A DNA stretch of 64,000 bases, from NCBI RefSeq assembly GCF_000359125.1, contig NZ_CAAF010000025.1:1-64000 (forward strand), written 5' to 3'. Shown here piece after piece: positions 1-7,883 of the stretch. This DNA comes from Mesorhizobium sp. STM 4661. GTDB taxonomy: Bacteria; Pseudomonadota; Alphaproteobacteria; Rhizobiales; Rhizobiaceae. Below the pieces are notes generated by a model. It did not search any database. It was not told where the DNA came from and worked only from the letters and a program-made list of their open reading frames with translations. The position numbers were made by a program, and so were the translations under genes. Every line of letters starts with the position of its first letter. The first letter of the stretch is position 1.

Positions 1-314
1 TAATACCTTACGCTACGTAAGAAAACTCACTGTGACATAGCCACTGCTCACTCTTCCCGGAAATCCCGCAGCGAGGCATGCCGTAGGGTCTTCTTCGCCT
101 CGAAGGTGCTTCACGCGGCCGATCAACCCCGGCTTGATCCATTGCGTCGCCCGGCCGCTTCATGCCCTTCGGTGCCGGGCCAGAATGCCGCTGCCTGCGG
201 GGCGAGAGGGCTGTCGCTTGAGGCCAGGGCTTTCTGCGTGGGAGGGATTGTTATCATATTAGCGATGGCGCATATTGCCATCTTGGCGAGAAGGACACTC
301 CTTTGTAAGACCAG
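1..314. other. Intergenic stretch, no convincing gene
   Basis: No open frame here has a believable start, ribosome site and protein character. At 7-21 there is a perfect 6-bp inverted repeat (CTTACG, spacer CTA, CGTAAG) that could be an operator or part of a promoter of the neighbouring left-hand gene, which lies outside the window. The last 70 bases are AT-richer and probably carry the promoter of the gene starting at 315/327. Confidence 0.5.
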
Positions 315-1106
315 ATGCGAGGTCTCATGATCAGGTTGGCCCAATGCACCACGAAGGCGCTTTTGGGCGCCTTGGTTTTGCTGCACGTGCTCGGCAACGC
401 GCCGAGTTTTTCTGCGTCACCAGTTTCGTGTTCCGAAGAGGGGTCGCTTCGCTCAACCTCCTACAAGCGGAAGGTTGTAGTCGAATTTCGGAACCGCAGT
501 AGCATGTCGATTAGCTTATACTGGCTAGACTACAGCGGTGCTCGCAAATCATATGGCACAGTAGGGCCAAGCCAATCGTTTGAAGTGGACACATTTGTCA
601 CCCACCCTTGGTTGATAACGGATGAAAACGGCAACTGCCTTGAAATCGTTTTGCCCGAGAAAGGCACTAGGCGCGACCTGGCGTTGATTACCGAGGATTT
701 GAGACCGGAAACGTCTGGCACCCTGGCGGACCATTACCTGTTCAAGACTCTTGTTTCCGCCATGACATGCTCTCGCATGACGGCCACCGAGCTAAATTGT
801 GGAAGGCAGCAGCCGTTTGGGCCCGCTGCTCCCTTTCTCGCGGTCACTGCCAAACAATTAGAGGCATGTGCACGTGAGCGCGACAATTGCGACTTCGATG
901 CACCACCGAAGGTCACCGAAACCGGGGTGTCGGAGAAAACGCTTTCGTCATTAGGCGCAAACGATCAGGTGAGCAGCTCGTACAAACTCAAATACAGAGG
1001 ACAGTCTTACGACTGTCATTTCCTAATCACAGCGCTCCTTCACGTCGGATATGGCTCCGGGGAACCAGACTCCCTTGACTATGAATCAAGTTTCAGTTGC
1101 TGGTAG
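315..1106 (+). CDS. Exported protein with von Hippel-Lindau (VHL) beta-domain-like region
   Basis: 263 residues. Residues 5-34 form a signal peptide (hydrophobic stretch ALLGALVLLHVLG, then A-rich cleavage zone), so the product is probably periplasmic or secreted. Residues 53-115 align without a gap over 34 positions to the human pVHL beta domain: WL at 70-71, Y80, T82, P85, H97, W99, L100 and D103 match pVHL W88/L89, Y98, T100, P103, H115, W117, L118 and D121. This is the pocket that reads hydroxyproline in HIF; two further pocket positions are conservatively changed (Ser111 to T93, Tyr112 to F94). The remaining ~140 residues contain several cysteines and are unrecognised. A second ATG at 327 (GAGG five bases upstream) gives a cleaner signal peptide and may be the real start. 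VHL-beta-like domains are known in bacterial proteins, mostly without assigned function; the ligand here is unknown. Confidence 0.75.
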   Translation: MRGLMIRLAQCTTKALLGALVLLHVLGNAPSFSASPVSCSEEGSLRSTSYKRKVVVEFRNRSSMSISLYWLDYSGARKSYGTVGPSQSFEVDTFVTHPWLITDENGNCLEIVLPEKGTRRDLALITEDLRPETSGTLADHYLFKTLVSAMTCSRMTATELNCGRQQPFGPAAPFLAVTAKQLEACARERDNCDFDAPPKVTETGVSEKTLSSLGANDQVSSSYKLKYRGQSYDCHFLITALLHVGYGSGEPDSLDYESSFSCW

Positions 1107-1113
1107 GTGGTGA

Positions 1114-1403
1114 TGCATTGATGTCACTTCGGAGACCCATAACAAAGACGGCCATTACAATTTTTCTTGCGGCTTAGGCGGCGCAAGGAAGCTTGCATCT
1201 CAAGCCGATGAGTCGTCGAATTGCGCCGCAGAGGGACAACGTTACATCTTTCAAAACCGTTGCCCTTATCCCGTCTACTCGCCTGCGCAGTGGGCGCTCA
1301 AATGTGCTATGGGTCGGGTCAGATCTCGTTGATGTCGGGACAGCAGACAAGCCGTACGCTTTCCGGCGCGCTTGAAGTCGACGGGCCATTTTTGAGCCAC
1401 TGA
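1114..1403 (+). pseudogene. Decayed gene for a small cysteine-containing secreted-type protein
   Basis: Protein-like sequence is split over different frames. One frame (1114-1332) reads a plausible extracellular domain including NCAAEG, YIFQNRCPYPVY and then runs into nonsense and a stop; an overlapping frame (about 1283-1403) continues with CYGSGQ, GQQTSRTLSG and ends at TGA 1401-1403. A third frame starting at ATG 1121 gives a short signal-like N-terminus (TAITIFLAA) that stops at 1175. Together they look like one gene for a small exported protein broken by at least one frameshift. It lies only a few bases after the VHL-like gene and could alternatively be a lost C-terminal part of it. The call rests on sequence character, not on a database match. 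Confidence 0.4.
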
Positions 1404-1475
1404 GAACGAGTTGTTGGGAACGGGACGCCATGCAGCCCCTTGATGCAGACAAGGCGCGGACGGCCAACATCACTA

Positions 1476-1757
1476 TCACTCCTGTTGAGTTTGCTCCGCC
1501 CCCAACTGTTGAACTTTGTCGGACAACGACTCGGCAGCACATTTGATGCAGTTTCCAACCGCTTCGCCAACGCTCTCGGATTTTGTTGCATCATCACCCG
1601 CACCGACAACGTCTTTCGCCGCCTCAGTCACATTGTCGAGGCAATCGCTCGCAACATCAGTATTGGCATCGCACGCCGACCGCGCCAAGGTCGTAAGTCC
1701 CAGAGAAATGCAAGCTGAAAGGATAAGCGAACAGCCCAAATTTGACAGACGCCCCAT
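1476..1757 (-). CDS. Small exported protein, unknown function
   Basis: 93 residues from ATG 1757, which is preceded by a good ribosome site (AGGAAGGGAG) nine bases upstream; the open frame runs further up to 1961 but that part overlaps another small gene and lacks a ribosome site. Residues 1-29 are a signal peptide ending ARS-A before CDANTD. The mature part has four cysteines (CDANT, DCLDN, NCIKC) and an acidic, alanine-rich composition. No family recognised. It follows another small exported cysteine protein on the same strand (1900-2079), and the two may be one transcription unit. Confidence 0.6.
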   Translation of the reverse strand: MGRLSNLGCSLILSACISLGLTTLARSACDANTDVASDCLDNVTEAAKDVVGAGDDATKSESVGEAVGNCIKCAAESLSDKVQQLGAEQTQQE

Positions 1758-1899
1758 TGCGATGCTCCCTTCCTGATTTTGGCCACAGTTTGGCCGGTTG
1801 TGCAGAGCCAAAAGGCTGTCAGCAAAAAAGTCGCCACCGTTGCCACACGGATCGCCCGTTGCCAGCCTCAGTAGAACTCGGGTCAAGTAAAGCCTCGGG

Positions 1900-2079
1900 T
1901 TACTGAGCGGTCCCTTCGCCACTGCCCTCAGCGCATTTTGCAGCGTGCTGCTCTTGACCATCTTTGTCAGTGCACCAGCACAAAAACTTGGATCCGTCTG
2001 GCTTGGTACACTCTAGGGCGTCGGCAATCGATGTGCCACAAAAGGTAAAAGCTAGTAGAACAGCTACTCTGAGCAACAT
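1900..2079 (-). CDS. Tiny exported cysteine protein (59 aa)
   Basis: ATG at 2079 with GAAAGGA about nine bases upstream, stop TAA at 1902-1900. Translation begins MLLRVAVLLAFTF and has an apparent cleavage site after TSIADA (residue 21); the ~38-residue mature peptide contains four cysteines (C24, C34, C36, C49) with a CWC pair, and many charged residues. Size, signal peptide and cysteine pattern suggest a disulfide-stabilised periplasmic or secreted peptide. The function is not recognised. It is the first of two same-strand small exported genes (next at 1757). Confidence 0.6.
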   Translation of the reverse strand: MLLRVAVLLAFTFCGTSIADALECTKPDGSKFLCWCTDKDGQEQHAAKCAEGSGEGTAQ

Positions 2080-2362
2080 TGTATTTGTCCTTTCGTTACC
2101 CGTCAGACAATTTCAACTGCAACTTTGGTCGATCGATTTCCCTCGCCTGGCCAGTCCGCACAGCTTGTCACTCTATTACTGCAAATACGAGGGTCTAGTC
2201 GGACAGGAAAAGCAATCCGGCATCGACGAATTTCGGCAGGAAAGAGAATGCCTTGAATATACCAAGCTTCCTTTGTAGGTGCAATGTTGCTAAATTAGAG
2301 AATACGAAAATTTAGGCCCCAGCGCTGGAGCGCACGTAGATTTAGAAGCAGAGGAGTTTACG

Positions 2363-2656
2363 ATGGCGGGCAAGGGCAGAGGGAGGTGTGGGTATTCTTT
2401 GGCAACGGCCATTTTCTGTTTTCTGTGCGTACGAACGGCGGTCGCGGATAGCCCTCGGGTCCCGGATGGGGCTGGCCCCGGTCCGGAGCCTGTTCAATGC
2501 ACAAAATGTGACCAGGACTACGAGGTTGCAAAGCGAAAATGTTCAGCGAAGGCTGAGGAGGATGCAAGGAAAGCCTGCGTGGTATCGGCCAGCATTTACG
2601 CCGGAGGGTGCCGGCGTACCTGTCAGATGGGCACGATCTACAACACGCCCCAGTGA
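2363..2656 (+). CDS. Small cysteine-rich exported protein
   Basis: 97 residues. Strong ribosome site (AGAGGAG) ends six bases before ATG 2363. Residues 1-28 form a signal peptide (basic start MAGKGRGR, hydrophobic ATAIFCFLCV, cleavage near AVA-DS). The mature protein has a proline/glycine-rich linker and then cysteines in CTKCDQDY, RKCSAKA, KACVV and GCRRTCQM, consistent with several disulfides or a metal site. Family unknown. It is the third small exported cysteine protein within 900 bp, which suggests a locus for envelope or secreted peptides. Confidence 0.6.
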   Translation: MAGKGRGRCGYSLATAIFCFLCVRTAVADSPRVPDGAGPGPEPVQCTKCDQDYEVAKRKCSAKAEEDARKACVVSASIYAGGCRRTCQMGTIYNTPQ

Positions 2657-2820
2657 CCGGTCCGCCCAAAAGAGCGTCATGAGATAGTTTTCGCATTCTC
2701 GCCCTCTTTGAGTTGGGATGCGTCCGTCACGACTGGTTGCCATATTGGAAACCAAGAGGACTGGATGTCGATAAGAACAGCCAGCCACGGGTTGGTTGGC
2801 GTAGCCAGGGCCACCTGGCT

Positions 2821-3501
2821 CTAGACCGCGATCGCCGGCTGGCTCCAGCGGGCGGCAAGCAGCCGGTAGGGGATCAGCGCCACCACCGCGATGATCAGCT
2901 TCACGCTGAGATCGCCGAGCGCCCAGGATATCCAGCGCATGGTCTCGATCGGCAGCGCGCCCAACAAGGGTGCCGTTTCGAGCGCGAAGCCATCGTTCGG
3001 GCCGGCGAAGGCGAAGGCGGCCGAAAAGGCGACGGTGAAGAAGACGACCGTGTCGAAGACCGAGCCGACCAGCGTGCCGACGATCGGCGCGCGCCACCAG
3101 CTCTGCCGGCGCAACCGGTTGAACACGGTCACGTCGAGCAGTTGCGCGATCAGGAACGCTGCTCCCGAAGCCGCCGCGATGCGCGCCAGCCGGTCGGCGG
3201 CCGTCTCGAATTCGATCAGGCCATGGCGAAACAGGAAGGGCGGAACAAGGATCGAACAGACCACCGCCGTCATGAAGCCGACAAAGACGATCCTGCGCGC
3301 CACGGCCGGGCCATAGCGGCGGTTGGCAAGGTCGGTGACCAGGAAGGAGAAGGGATAGGTGAAGGCGCCCCAGGTCAGGATGTCGCCCAGCGACAGGCCG
3401 CCGATCGCACCTTGCATCGGGAACTGCACGAGGATGTTCGACGCCACGACGACAAGCGCCATGGCGGCCACAAAGGGCAGGTATCGCGAGAAGGAAGTCA
3501 T
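2821..3501 (-). CDS. yhhQ: Queuosine precursor transporter, VUT/YhhQ family
   Basis: 226 residues with about six membrane helices. The order of hydrophobic segments and motifs such as GDILTWGAFTYP, FLVTDLANRRYG, ASGAAFLIAQLLDV and GSVFDTVVFF are typical of the COG1738/YhhQ family, which imports preQ0/preQ1 for making queuosine in tRNA. Translation starts at ATG 3501; a Shine-Dalgarno AGGA sits seven bases upstream inside a probable preQ1-I riboswitch, so import would be shut down when preQ1 is plentiful. It stands alone on the minus strand downstream of rpmB. Confidence 0.88.
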   Translation of the reverse strand: MTSFSRYLPFVAAMALVVVASNILVQFPMQGAIGGLSLGDILTWGAFTYPFSFLVTDLANRRYGPAVARRIVFVGFMTAVVCSILVPPFLFRHGLIEFETAADRLARIAAASGAAFLIAQLLDVTVFNRLRRQSWWRAPIVGTLVGSVFDTVVFFTVAFSAAFAFAGPNDGFALETAPLLGALPIETMRWISWALGDLSVKLIIAVVALIPYRLLAARWSQPAIAV

Positions 3502-3528
3502 TTTTTTATCCTGGGTAATGGAACCAGC
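3499..3528 (-). promoter_or_regulatory. Probable preQ1-I riboswitch of yhhQ
   Basis: On the minus strand the leader reads CTGG (3527-3524), loop TTCCATTAC, CCAG (3514-3511), then GATAAAAAA and the ATG. This is the plan of class preQ1-I: a short P1 stem, a loop starting UUC and ending AC (the C contacts preQ1), and an A-rich tail that folds into the P1 groove. The loop CAUU can pair with AAUG to form P2, which would bury the start codon, and the Shine-Dalgarno AGGA overlaps the 3' arm of P1. That predicts translational repression by preQ1. The fit to the transporter's substrate is strong support; no covariance search was run. Confidence 0.65.
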
Positions 3529-3594
3529 GGCACGCTATCCAAAAGCCGGATCGCATGCCCTTGTTGTTTTAGAGGCGGTCGCCCGAAGAAATGC

Positions 3595-3891
3595 TTAAGC
3601 GGCCGGCTGTTCGGCCAGCTTTTTGGCGATCTGCTTCTTCAGCAGGCGGGCGCGCTGCGACAGCTCCTTGGCGTCGGCCTTGGCCAGAAAGGCGTCGAGG
3701 CCGCCGCGATGCTCGACCGAACGCAGCGCGTTGGCCGAAATGCGCAGGCGCACATTCTGGTTCAGCGCCTCCGAGATCAGCGTCACATTGACGAGGTTCG
3801 GCAGGAAGCGACGCTTGGTCTTGTTGTTGGCGTGGCTCACATTGTTGCCGGACATGACTGCCTTGGCAGTGAGTTCGCAGGTGCGGGACAT
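3595..3891 (-). CDS. rpmB: 50S ribosomal protein L28
   Basis: 98 residues beginning [20 protein letters not shown] and containing [12 protein letters not shown], the standard L28 signature, and ending in a lysine-rich tail. Length matches alphaproteobacterial L28. The open frame extends 13 codons upstream, but ATG 3891 gives the conserved N-terminus. It is a structural component of the large ribosomal subunit. Divergent from the DUF3108 gene at 4146 across about 250 bp. Confidence 0.95.
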   Translation of the reverse strand: MSRTCELTAKAVMSGNNVSHANNKTKRRFLPNLVNVTLISEALNQNVRLRISANALRSVEHRGGLDAFLAKADAKELSQRARLLKKQIAKKLAEQPAA

Positions 3892-4145
3892 GGTTCTAAC
3901 CTTCAGTTCTCGGTCTGGCCAAACATTCAACCCGCGCCGGGTGGCGCGCGGTTTCGGTCAGGCGGCCTTATGGAAAAGTTGGCGTTCCATAGTTGCATTT
4001 CGCCCGTGCGTCAAGCTCAGCCTGCCATGGGCGCGTGATAGCGTCGTCCACATAATGGCCGGAATTCAGCCTATAAGCGGTCACACAGGGACATGCCAGG
4101 CCGGAGCCGCCACCTCCGGTCGAAAACCGAGGACCGATTCCCGCC

Positions 4146-4934
4146 ATGCTTCGTGCGTCACATGCTGTTTTCGCCTTGCTTCTCGTTGCGCTGCCGACCG
4201 CGACATCCGCTGCCGCGCCGCAATCCTTCAAGGGCGAATATACGGTGTCGTTCCTTGGCCTTTCGGTGGCGAAGGCGACATTCTCCAGCAGTTACGAAGG
4301 CGATACCTATTCGATCGACGGCAGCGTCTCCAGCGCCGGCCTCGCCACGCTGTTCGACGATACGCAGGGCACGATCTCGTCAAAGGGCAAGATTTCGGGC
4401 AAGCAGTTGCAGCCGCAGGCGTTCCGCGCCGACTACAAATCGGGCAAAAAGGCGTCGATGATCGATATCCAGTTTGCCAATGGCGCCGTCACCTCGACCA
4501 AGATCGTGCCGGAGCCGAAGAAGCGCAATCCCAAGAACTGGATACCGCTGGCGGCCAGCGATCTGTCATCGGTGCTCGATCCGATGGCCGCCACCGTCAT
4601 CCATGCCGACAGCCTCGACAAGGTCTGCGGTCGCACGGTGAAACTCTACGACGGCGAGATGCGCGCCAATCTGGTGCTGACCTACGATTCGAAAGGCTCG
4701 ACCTCGGTGCGGGGCTACAAGGGCGATACCGTCACCTGCAGGATGGGCTTCGAGCCGGTGGCGGGTTACCGCAAGAACCGCAAAGCCCTGAATTACCTGA
4801 AGAATCGCAGCGTCATCATGGTGACGTTTGCACCGCTCGGCCAAACCGGCGTATATGCGCCGATCCACGCCACGGTCACAACGCAAATCGGCACTCTCAC
4901 CGTCAGCGCGGGGCGTTTCGAAGCCGTCGACTAA
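4146..4934 (+). CDS. Exported DUF3108 domain protein
   Basis: 262 residues. Signal peptide at residues 1-22 (AVFALLLVALPTATSAAA), followed by a beta-rich domain opening with FKGEYTVSFLGLSVAKATF, typical of the DUF3108 family of periplasmic proteins. Two cysteines (VCGRTV, VTCRMG) may form a disulfide. Function unknown; the predicted fold resembles periplasmic lipid- or polysaccharide-binding beta sheets, which is inference. Placement opposite rpmB is common in rhizobia. Confidence 0.8.
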   Translation: MLRASHAVFALLLVALPTATSAAAPQSFKGEYTVSFLGLSVAKATFSSSYEGDTYSIDGSVSSAGLATLFDDTQGTISSKGKISGKQLQPQAFRADYKSGKKASMIDIQFANGAVTSTKIVPEPKKRNPKNWIPLAASDLSSVLDPMAATVIHADSLDKVCGRTVKLYDGEMRANLVLTYDSKGSTSVRGYKGDTVTCRMGFEPVAGYRKNRKALNYLKNRSVIMVTFAPLGQTGVYAPIHATVTTQIGTLTVSAGRFEAVD

Positions 4935-4968
4935 CGGTTCGATGCTAAAATCGCGTATAAAATTGATT

Positions 4969-6291
4969 TTAAGCTACAGTTGAGACCGCATCAAAATCGT
5001 CGCTAAGCTCTTCTGATGGAATCCGATGATGGTTAACCAGAAGAGTGCGGATCATAAGTGGCGATACATCAAAATGCTCTGCCGCGTCGCGCTGCCCTTC
5101 GGACGAGTAATCGCCTTGTAGGATAGTTTCAACTTCATCGAACGGACTCAGGAGTTCAGCGGCGAAAGCCCGCTGCATCTTTTGCCGATATGTGTAGGCG
5201 CGAGTGGCAGGAAATAAACGGTTTGACCTGGGGGCTAGCAACCTATCGCCAAGCAGGCGAGCAAGTTCAAAGCGCCTTCCTTCATGCCATTTCGAACGCA
5301 GTATGAGACGGCTGGTTTCCTTCTGACTGTCAACCATGAACGAGAAGTCGGCTAGTCTGTCTTGAGCGGGCACGAGGGCATTAGGAGTCGTTCCCGCGAG
5401 CGCTGCGAGTTCTATATCGGAAATCGGATGACCATTCAGCCGCTCCTGATCACGAAGCGCACGCGCAGCGCGCGCACCAAGAAGCCAAGCTGGCACACTC
5501 TCGGAGGGAGTAAGCCCTGCGTGGTCGCGAAGCCGTACAGCGTCCCGCGAAGAGGCGTCGAAGCCTTTCATCTGAGCCAACGCTATTAGATCCTTTAGCG
5601 CTGGTGTAGCACCTGTCTGCGCACGGGTGGCGGCGACCTCCTGAATGGAGTCAGCGCTAGCTTCCTCGGCATCGGCAAGCAGTTGTGTGAGTATAATGGG
5701 ATCGGCTTCATCCGGATCTTCGCCGAGTAGTGCTTCGAATTTTCTTCGGGTTGAAAGTTGAGGCGACGACCTCTCCTCCTCAAGACTCTCGAAAATGGAG
5801 TGGAAGTTTGTTCCACTCACCCCTTGGGCTTCGAGACGATGCAGTATTTGGGAGAAGAACTCATCGAGGCCCGCTTCGAACTGACCAGCCGGAAGAACCG
5901 CAGCGTAGCCGGAGATGTACCGGAAGGGTATCTCGGCGCGCTCAGCCGTTGGTGCCGAAACAAGCGTTGTGCGCTCACCATCGGAGAATATTGTTATGTT
6001 TGGCCATATATAGCCTTGTCCGATGGACGACATGCAGTGAGTCTGGCCCCATTCGCGGGACAACGCGCGAGGCTCCCACCGGAGCCTCCACCAATTCCAA
6101 GCAAACCACTCTGCAAGATGATAGCCCGAGAGATAGGGTTTAGCTCGTAGACGATTCGCCAGATAGTCGTGACCTTCGGTTAGCCAAAGATTATTGACAC
6201 TGATACCGATTGCACCAAAGCAAGCCTGTTCCTCTGCTGGCGCGCTTTGCAATGCTTCCCACTCAACCTCGATACGCCAGTTCACGGGCAT
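4969..6291 (-). CDS. Unknown protein with degenerate ImmA/IrrE-like C-terminus
   Basis: 440 residues from ATG 6291 (GGAAG five bases upstream); a GTG at 6303 in frame is an alternative start. The N-terminal ~150 residues have a Trp-rich conserved-looking motif (LAEWFAWNWWRLRWEPR) followed by GYIWPNITIFSDGE. The C-terminal ~100 residues resemble the helical core of ImmA/IrrE (COG2856) metallopeptidase-like proteins: RRFELARLLGDRLL lies where HExxH should be and FAAELLSP matches the second motif. The zinc-binding His and Glu are not in place, so it is probably not a peptidase. It overlaps the upstream 140-aa gene by 10 bp, so the two are translationally coupled. Base composition is more AT-rich than the flanks, suggesting transfer. 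Possible roles are a sensor/regulator in a defence or toxin-antitoxin unit; this is inference. Confidence 0.7.
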   Translation of the reverse strand: MPVNWRIEVEWEALQSAPAEEQACFGAIGISVNNLWLTEGHDYLANRLRAKPYLSGYHLAEWFAWNWWRLRWEPRALSREWGQTHCMSSIGQGYIWPNITIFSDGERTTLVSAPTAERAEIPFRYISGYAAVLPAGQFEAGLDEFFSQILHRLEAQGVSGTNFHSIFESLEEERSSPQLSTRRKFEALLGEDPDEADPIILTQLLADAEEASADSIQEVAATRAQTGATPALKDLIALAQMKGFDASSRDAVRLRDHAGLTPSESVPAWLLGARAARALRDQERLNGHPISDIELAALAGTTPNALVPAQDRLADFSFMVDSQKETSRLILRSKWHEGRRFELARLLGDRLLAPRSNRLFPATRAYTYRQKMQRAFAAELLSPFDEVETILQGDYSSEGQRDAAEHFDVSPLMIRTLLVNHHRIPSEELSDDFDAVSTVA

Positions 6292-6704
6292 CGCCGCTTC
6301 CACTCTTTTAGTATGTATTCCCGAACAGGTCGCTCACTCTCTATCGGATATCCATGGTATAGACCAGGTGTACTTGGATCGCTTTTGGCTTCATATACGA
6401 TACCATTGGTGTCAACTGACCATATGTATTTTGGAAACGGTTCGCCATGACTACTGATCATCCTGGCTCGGATACCCTTGTAAAAAAGTTCTCTTGCCTC
6501 GTTGAGATATACCGGTCCTGACATATCACATAACGATTTTGTCGGAACCGGATTTGTGCGTTCGAACCCATAGTCGAGGGGGTAACGCTTATGATGCCCA
6601 CTTCCAACATACGTGGCGGCCTGAGTCAGAAAATCGATTCGCTCTTGTGTGAGACCTCTTGGCTCCTCGACTCGCCGCTTTGGATTGTTGCCTTGTCGTG
6701 CCAT
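6282..6704 (-). CDS. Small protein of a two-gene cassette, unknown function
   Basis: 140 residues, basic. Conserved-looking features are GSGHHKRYPLDYGF near residue 34, PTKSLCD near 54, and IWSVDTNGIVYEA followed by YHGYPI in the C-terminal half. The His-His-Lys, Cys and repeated aromatic/Gly pattern suggest a compact enzyme-like fold, and a small basic effector is possible, but I recognise no family. It is the first gene of a coupled pair with the degenerate ImmA-like gene (10-bp overlap at 6282-6291). The start at ATG 6704 follows from the last ATG giving a full-length domain; no strong ribosome site is visible. Confidence 0.6.
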   Translation of the reverse strand: MARQGNNPKRRVEEPRGLTQERIDFLTQAATYVGSGHHKRYPLDYGFERTNPVPTKSLCDMSGPVYLNEARELFYKGIRARMISSHGEPFPKYIWSVDTNGIVYEAKSDPSTPGLYHGYPIESERPVREYILKEWKRRCP

Positions 6705-6977
6705 CGAACACTATCCATCGCTTCTCGTTTGTTGTCCTCAAGGAACAGAGCTGCCTTAGAAGAATGGTCAGCTCGGGCACTCATAGCATATGGCCTTAGA
6801 GGTTGCGAAAAGCTAATCGGACGTTTCCTAGTCACCATATAAGACTGCGACCGGCGCTTCGCACCAATCCGCTAGAATCGGTTCATTTCGAAGTTAGCTT
6901 AGGCGCGATATATCGAAACTCGCAAACTTCTGAAAAGTCATAATACGGGCGCGTGTCGTCCGCCTTTGGAGATGAGC

Positions 6978-7883
6978 ATGGCGCGCGCAACACTGATCGG
7001 CTTCTCGGCGGTCGCCATGTGGGCGCTGCTGGCGCTGCTTACGGACGCTTCGGGCGCTGTGCCGCCCTTCCTGCTGTCTGCGATCACCTTTACGATCGGC
7101 ACCGGCGTCGGGCTCGTCGCGCGGCTGTTCATGCCGGCCACCGACAAGGACAGCAAGATACCGCGCCAAGCCAAAATACCACGCAAAGTCTGGGTGATCG
7201 GCATCGCCGGCCTGTTCGGCTACCACTTCTTCTACTTCACCGCATTGCGCAACGCGCCGGCGGTGGAAGCGAGCCTGATTGCCTATCTGTGGCCGCTGCT
7301 GATCGTGCTCGGATCGGCGCTGATGCCGGGCGAGCGGCTGGCATGGAACCATGTCGCCGGCGCGCTGCTCGGCCTTGCCGGCACTTTCCTGATCGTCACC
7401 AAGGGTGGCGGCCTCGCCTTCGACGCGCGCTATGCCTTCGGCTATGCGATGGCCGGCGTCTGCGCGGTGCTGTGGTCGTCCTATTCGCTGTTGTCGCGGC
7501 GCTTCCCCTCGGTGCCAACCAGCATCGTCACCTGGTTCTGCGCAGCGACGGCAGCGCTGTCGTTCGTCTGCCATCTCGTGCTCGAAGAGACGGTGTGGCC
7601 TGATGGCGCCGGCCAATGGCTGGCTGTGCTCGGCCTGGGGCTGATGCCTGTCGGGGCTGCCTTCTATGCCTGGGACATCGGCGTCAAGCGCGGCAACATC
7701 CAGGTGCTGGGCGCGGCGAGCTATGCCGCGCCGCTGCTGTCGACGCTGGTGCTGATATCAGCTGGCTTCGCCGAGCCGTCGCTGCGCATTCTCGCTGCCT
7801 GCGTGCTCATCACCGGTGGCGCGGCGCTGGCGGCGAAGTCGCTGCTCTTCCGCAAGCGGGCAACCGACGGGGCAGGGGCATGA
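6978..7883 (+). CDS. DMT-superfamily (EamA) exporter, YddG-like
   Basis: 301 residues, ten predicted membrane helices in two EamA repeats. The opening RATLIGFSAVAMWALLALLTD and later motifs such as FTALRNAPAVEASLIAYLWPLLIV resemble the YddG aromatic amino-acid exporter group. GGAG (6968-6971) sits six bases before ATG 6978, which I take as the start rather than the in-frame TTG at 6966 or ATG at 6972. Its TGA overlaps the ATG of the next gene (ATGA), so the two are translationally coupled. Substrate is not provable from sequence. Confidence 0.82.
   Translation: MARATLIGFSAVAMWALLALLTDASGAVPPFLLSAITFTIGTGVGLVARLFMPATDKDSKIPRQAKIPRKVWVIGIAGLFGYHFFYFTALRNAPAVEASLIAYLWPLLIVLGSALMPGERLAWNHVAGALLGLAGTFLIVTKGGGLAFDARYAFGYAMAGVCAVLWSSYSLLSRRFPSVPTSIVTWFCAATAALSFVCHLVLEETVWPDGAGQWLAVLGLGLMPVGAAFYAWDIGVKRGNIQVLGAASYAAPLLSTLVLISAGFAEPSLRILAACVLITGGAALAAKSLLFRKRATDGAGA

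Noticed and set aside
1964..2278. 104-codon plus-strand frame
   Set aside because: It has no ribosome site and overlaps the better supported 59-residue exported gene on the other strand.
2713..4948. Two long plus-strand frames of about 440 codons (2713-4038 and 3623-4948)
   Set aside because: They are antisense or out of frame to yhhQ, rpmB and the DUF3108 gene and have the Arg/Gly/Asp-rich composition typical of shadow frames in high-GC DNA.
6626..6838. 70-codon minus-strand frame upstream of the 140-aa gene
   Set aside because: It overlaps the start of the 140-aa gene in another frame and shows no conserved features; a frameshifted N-terminus is possible but not supported.
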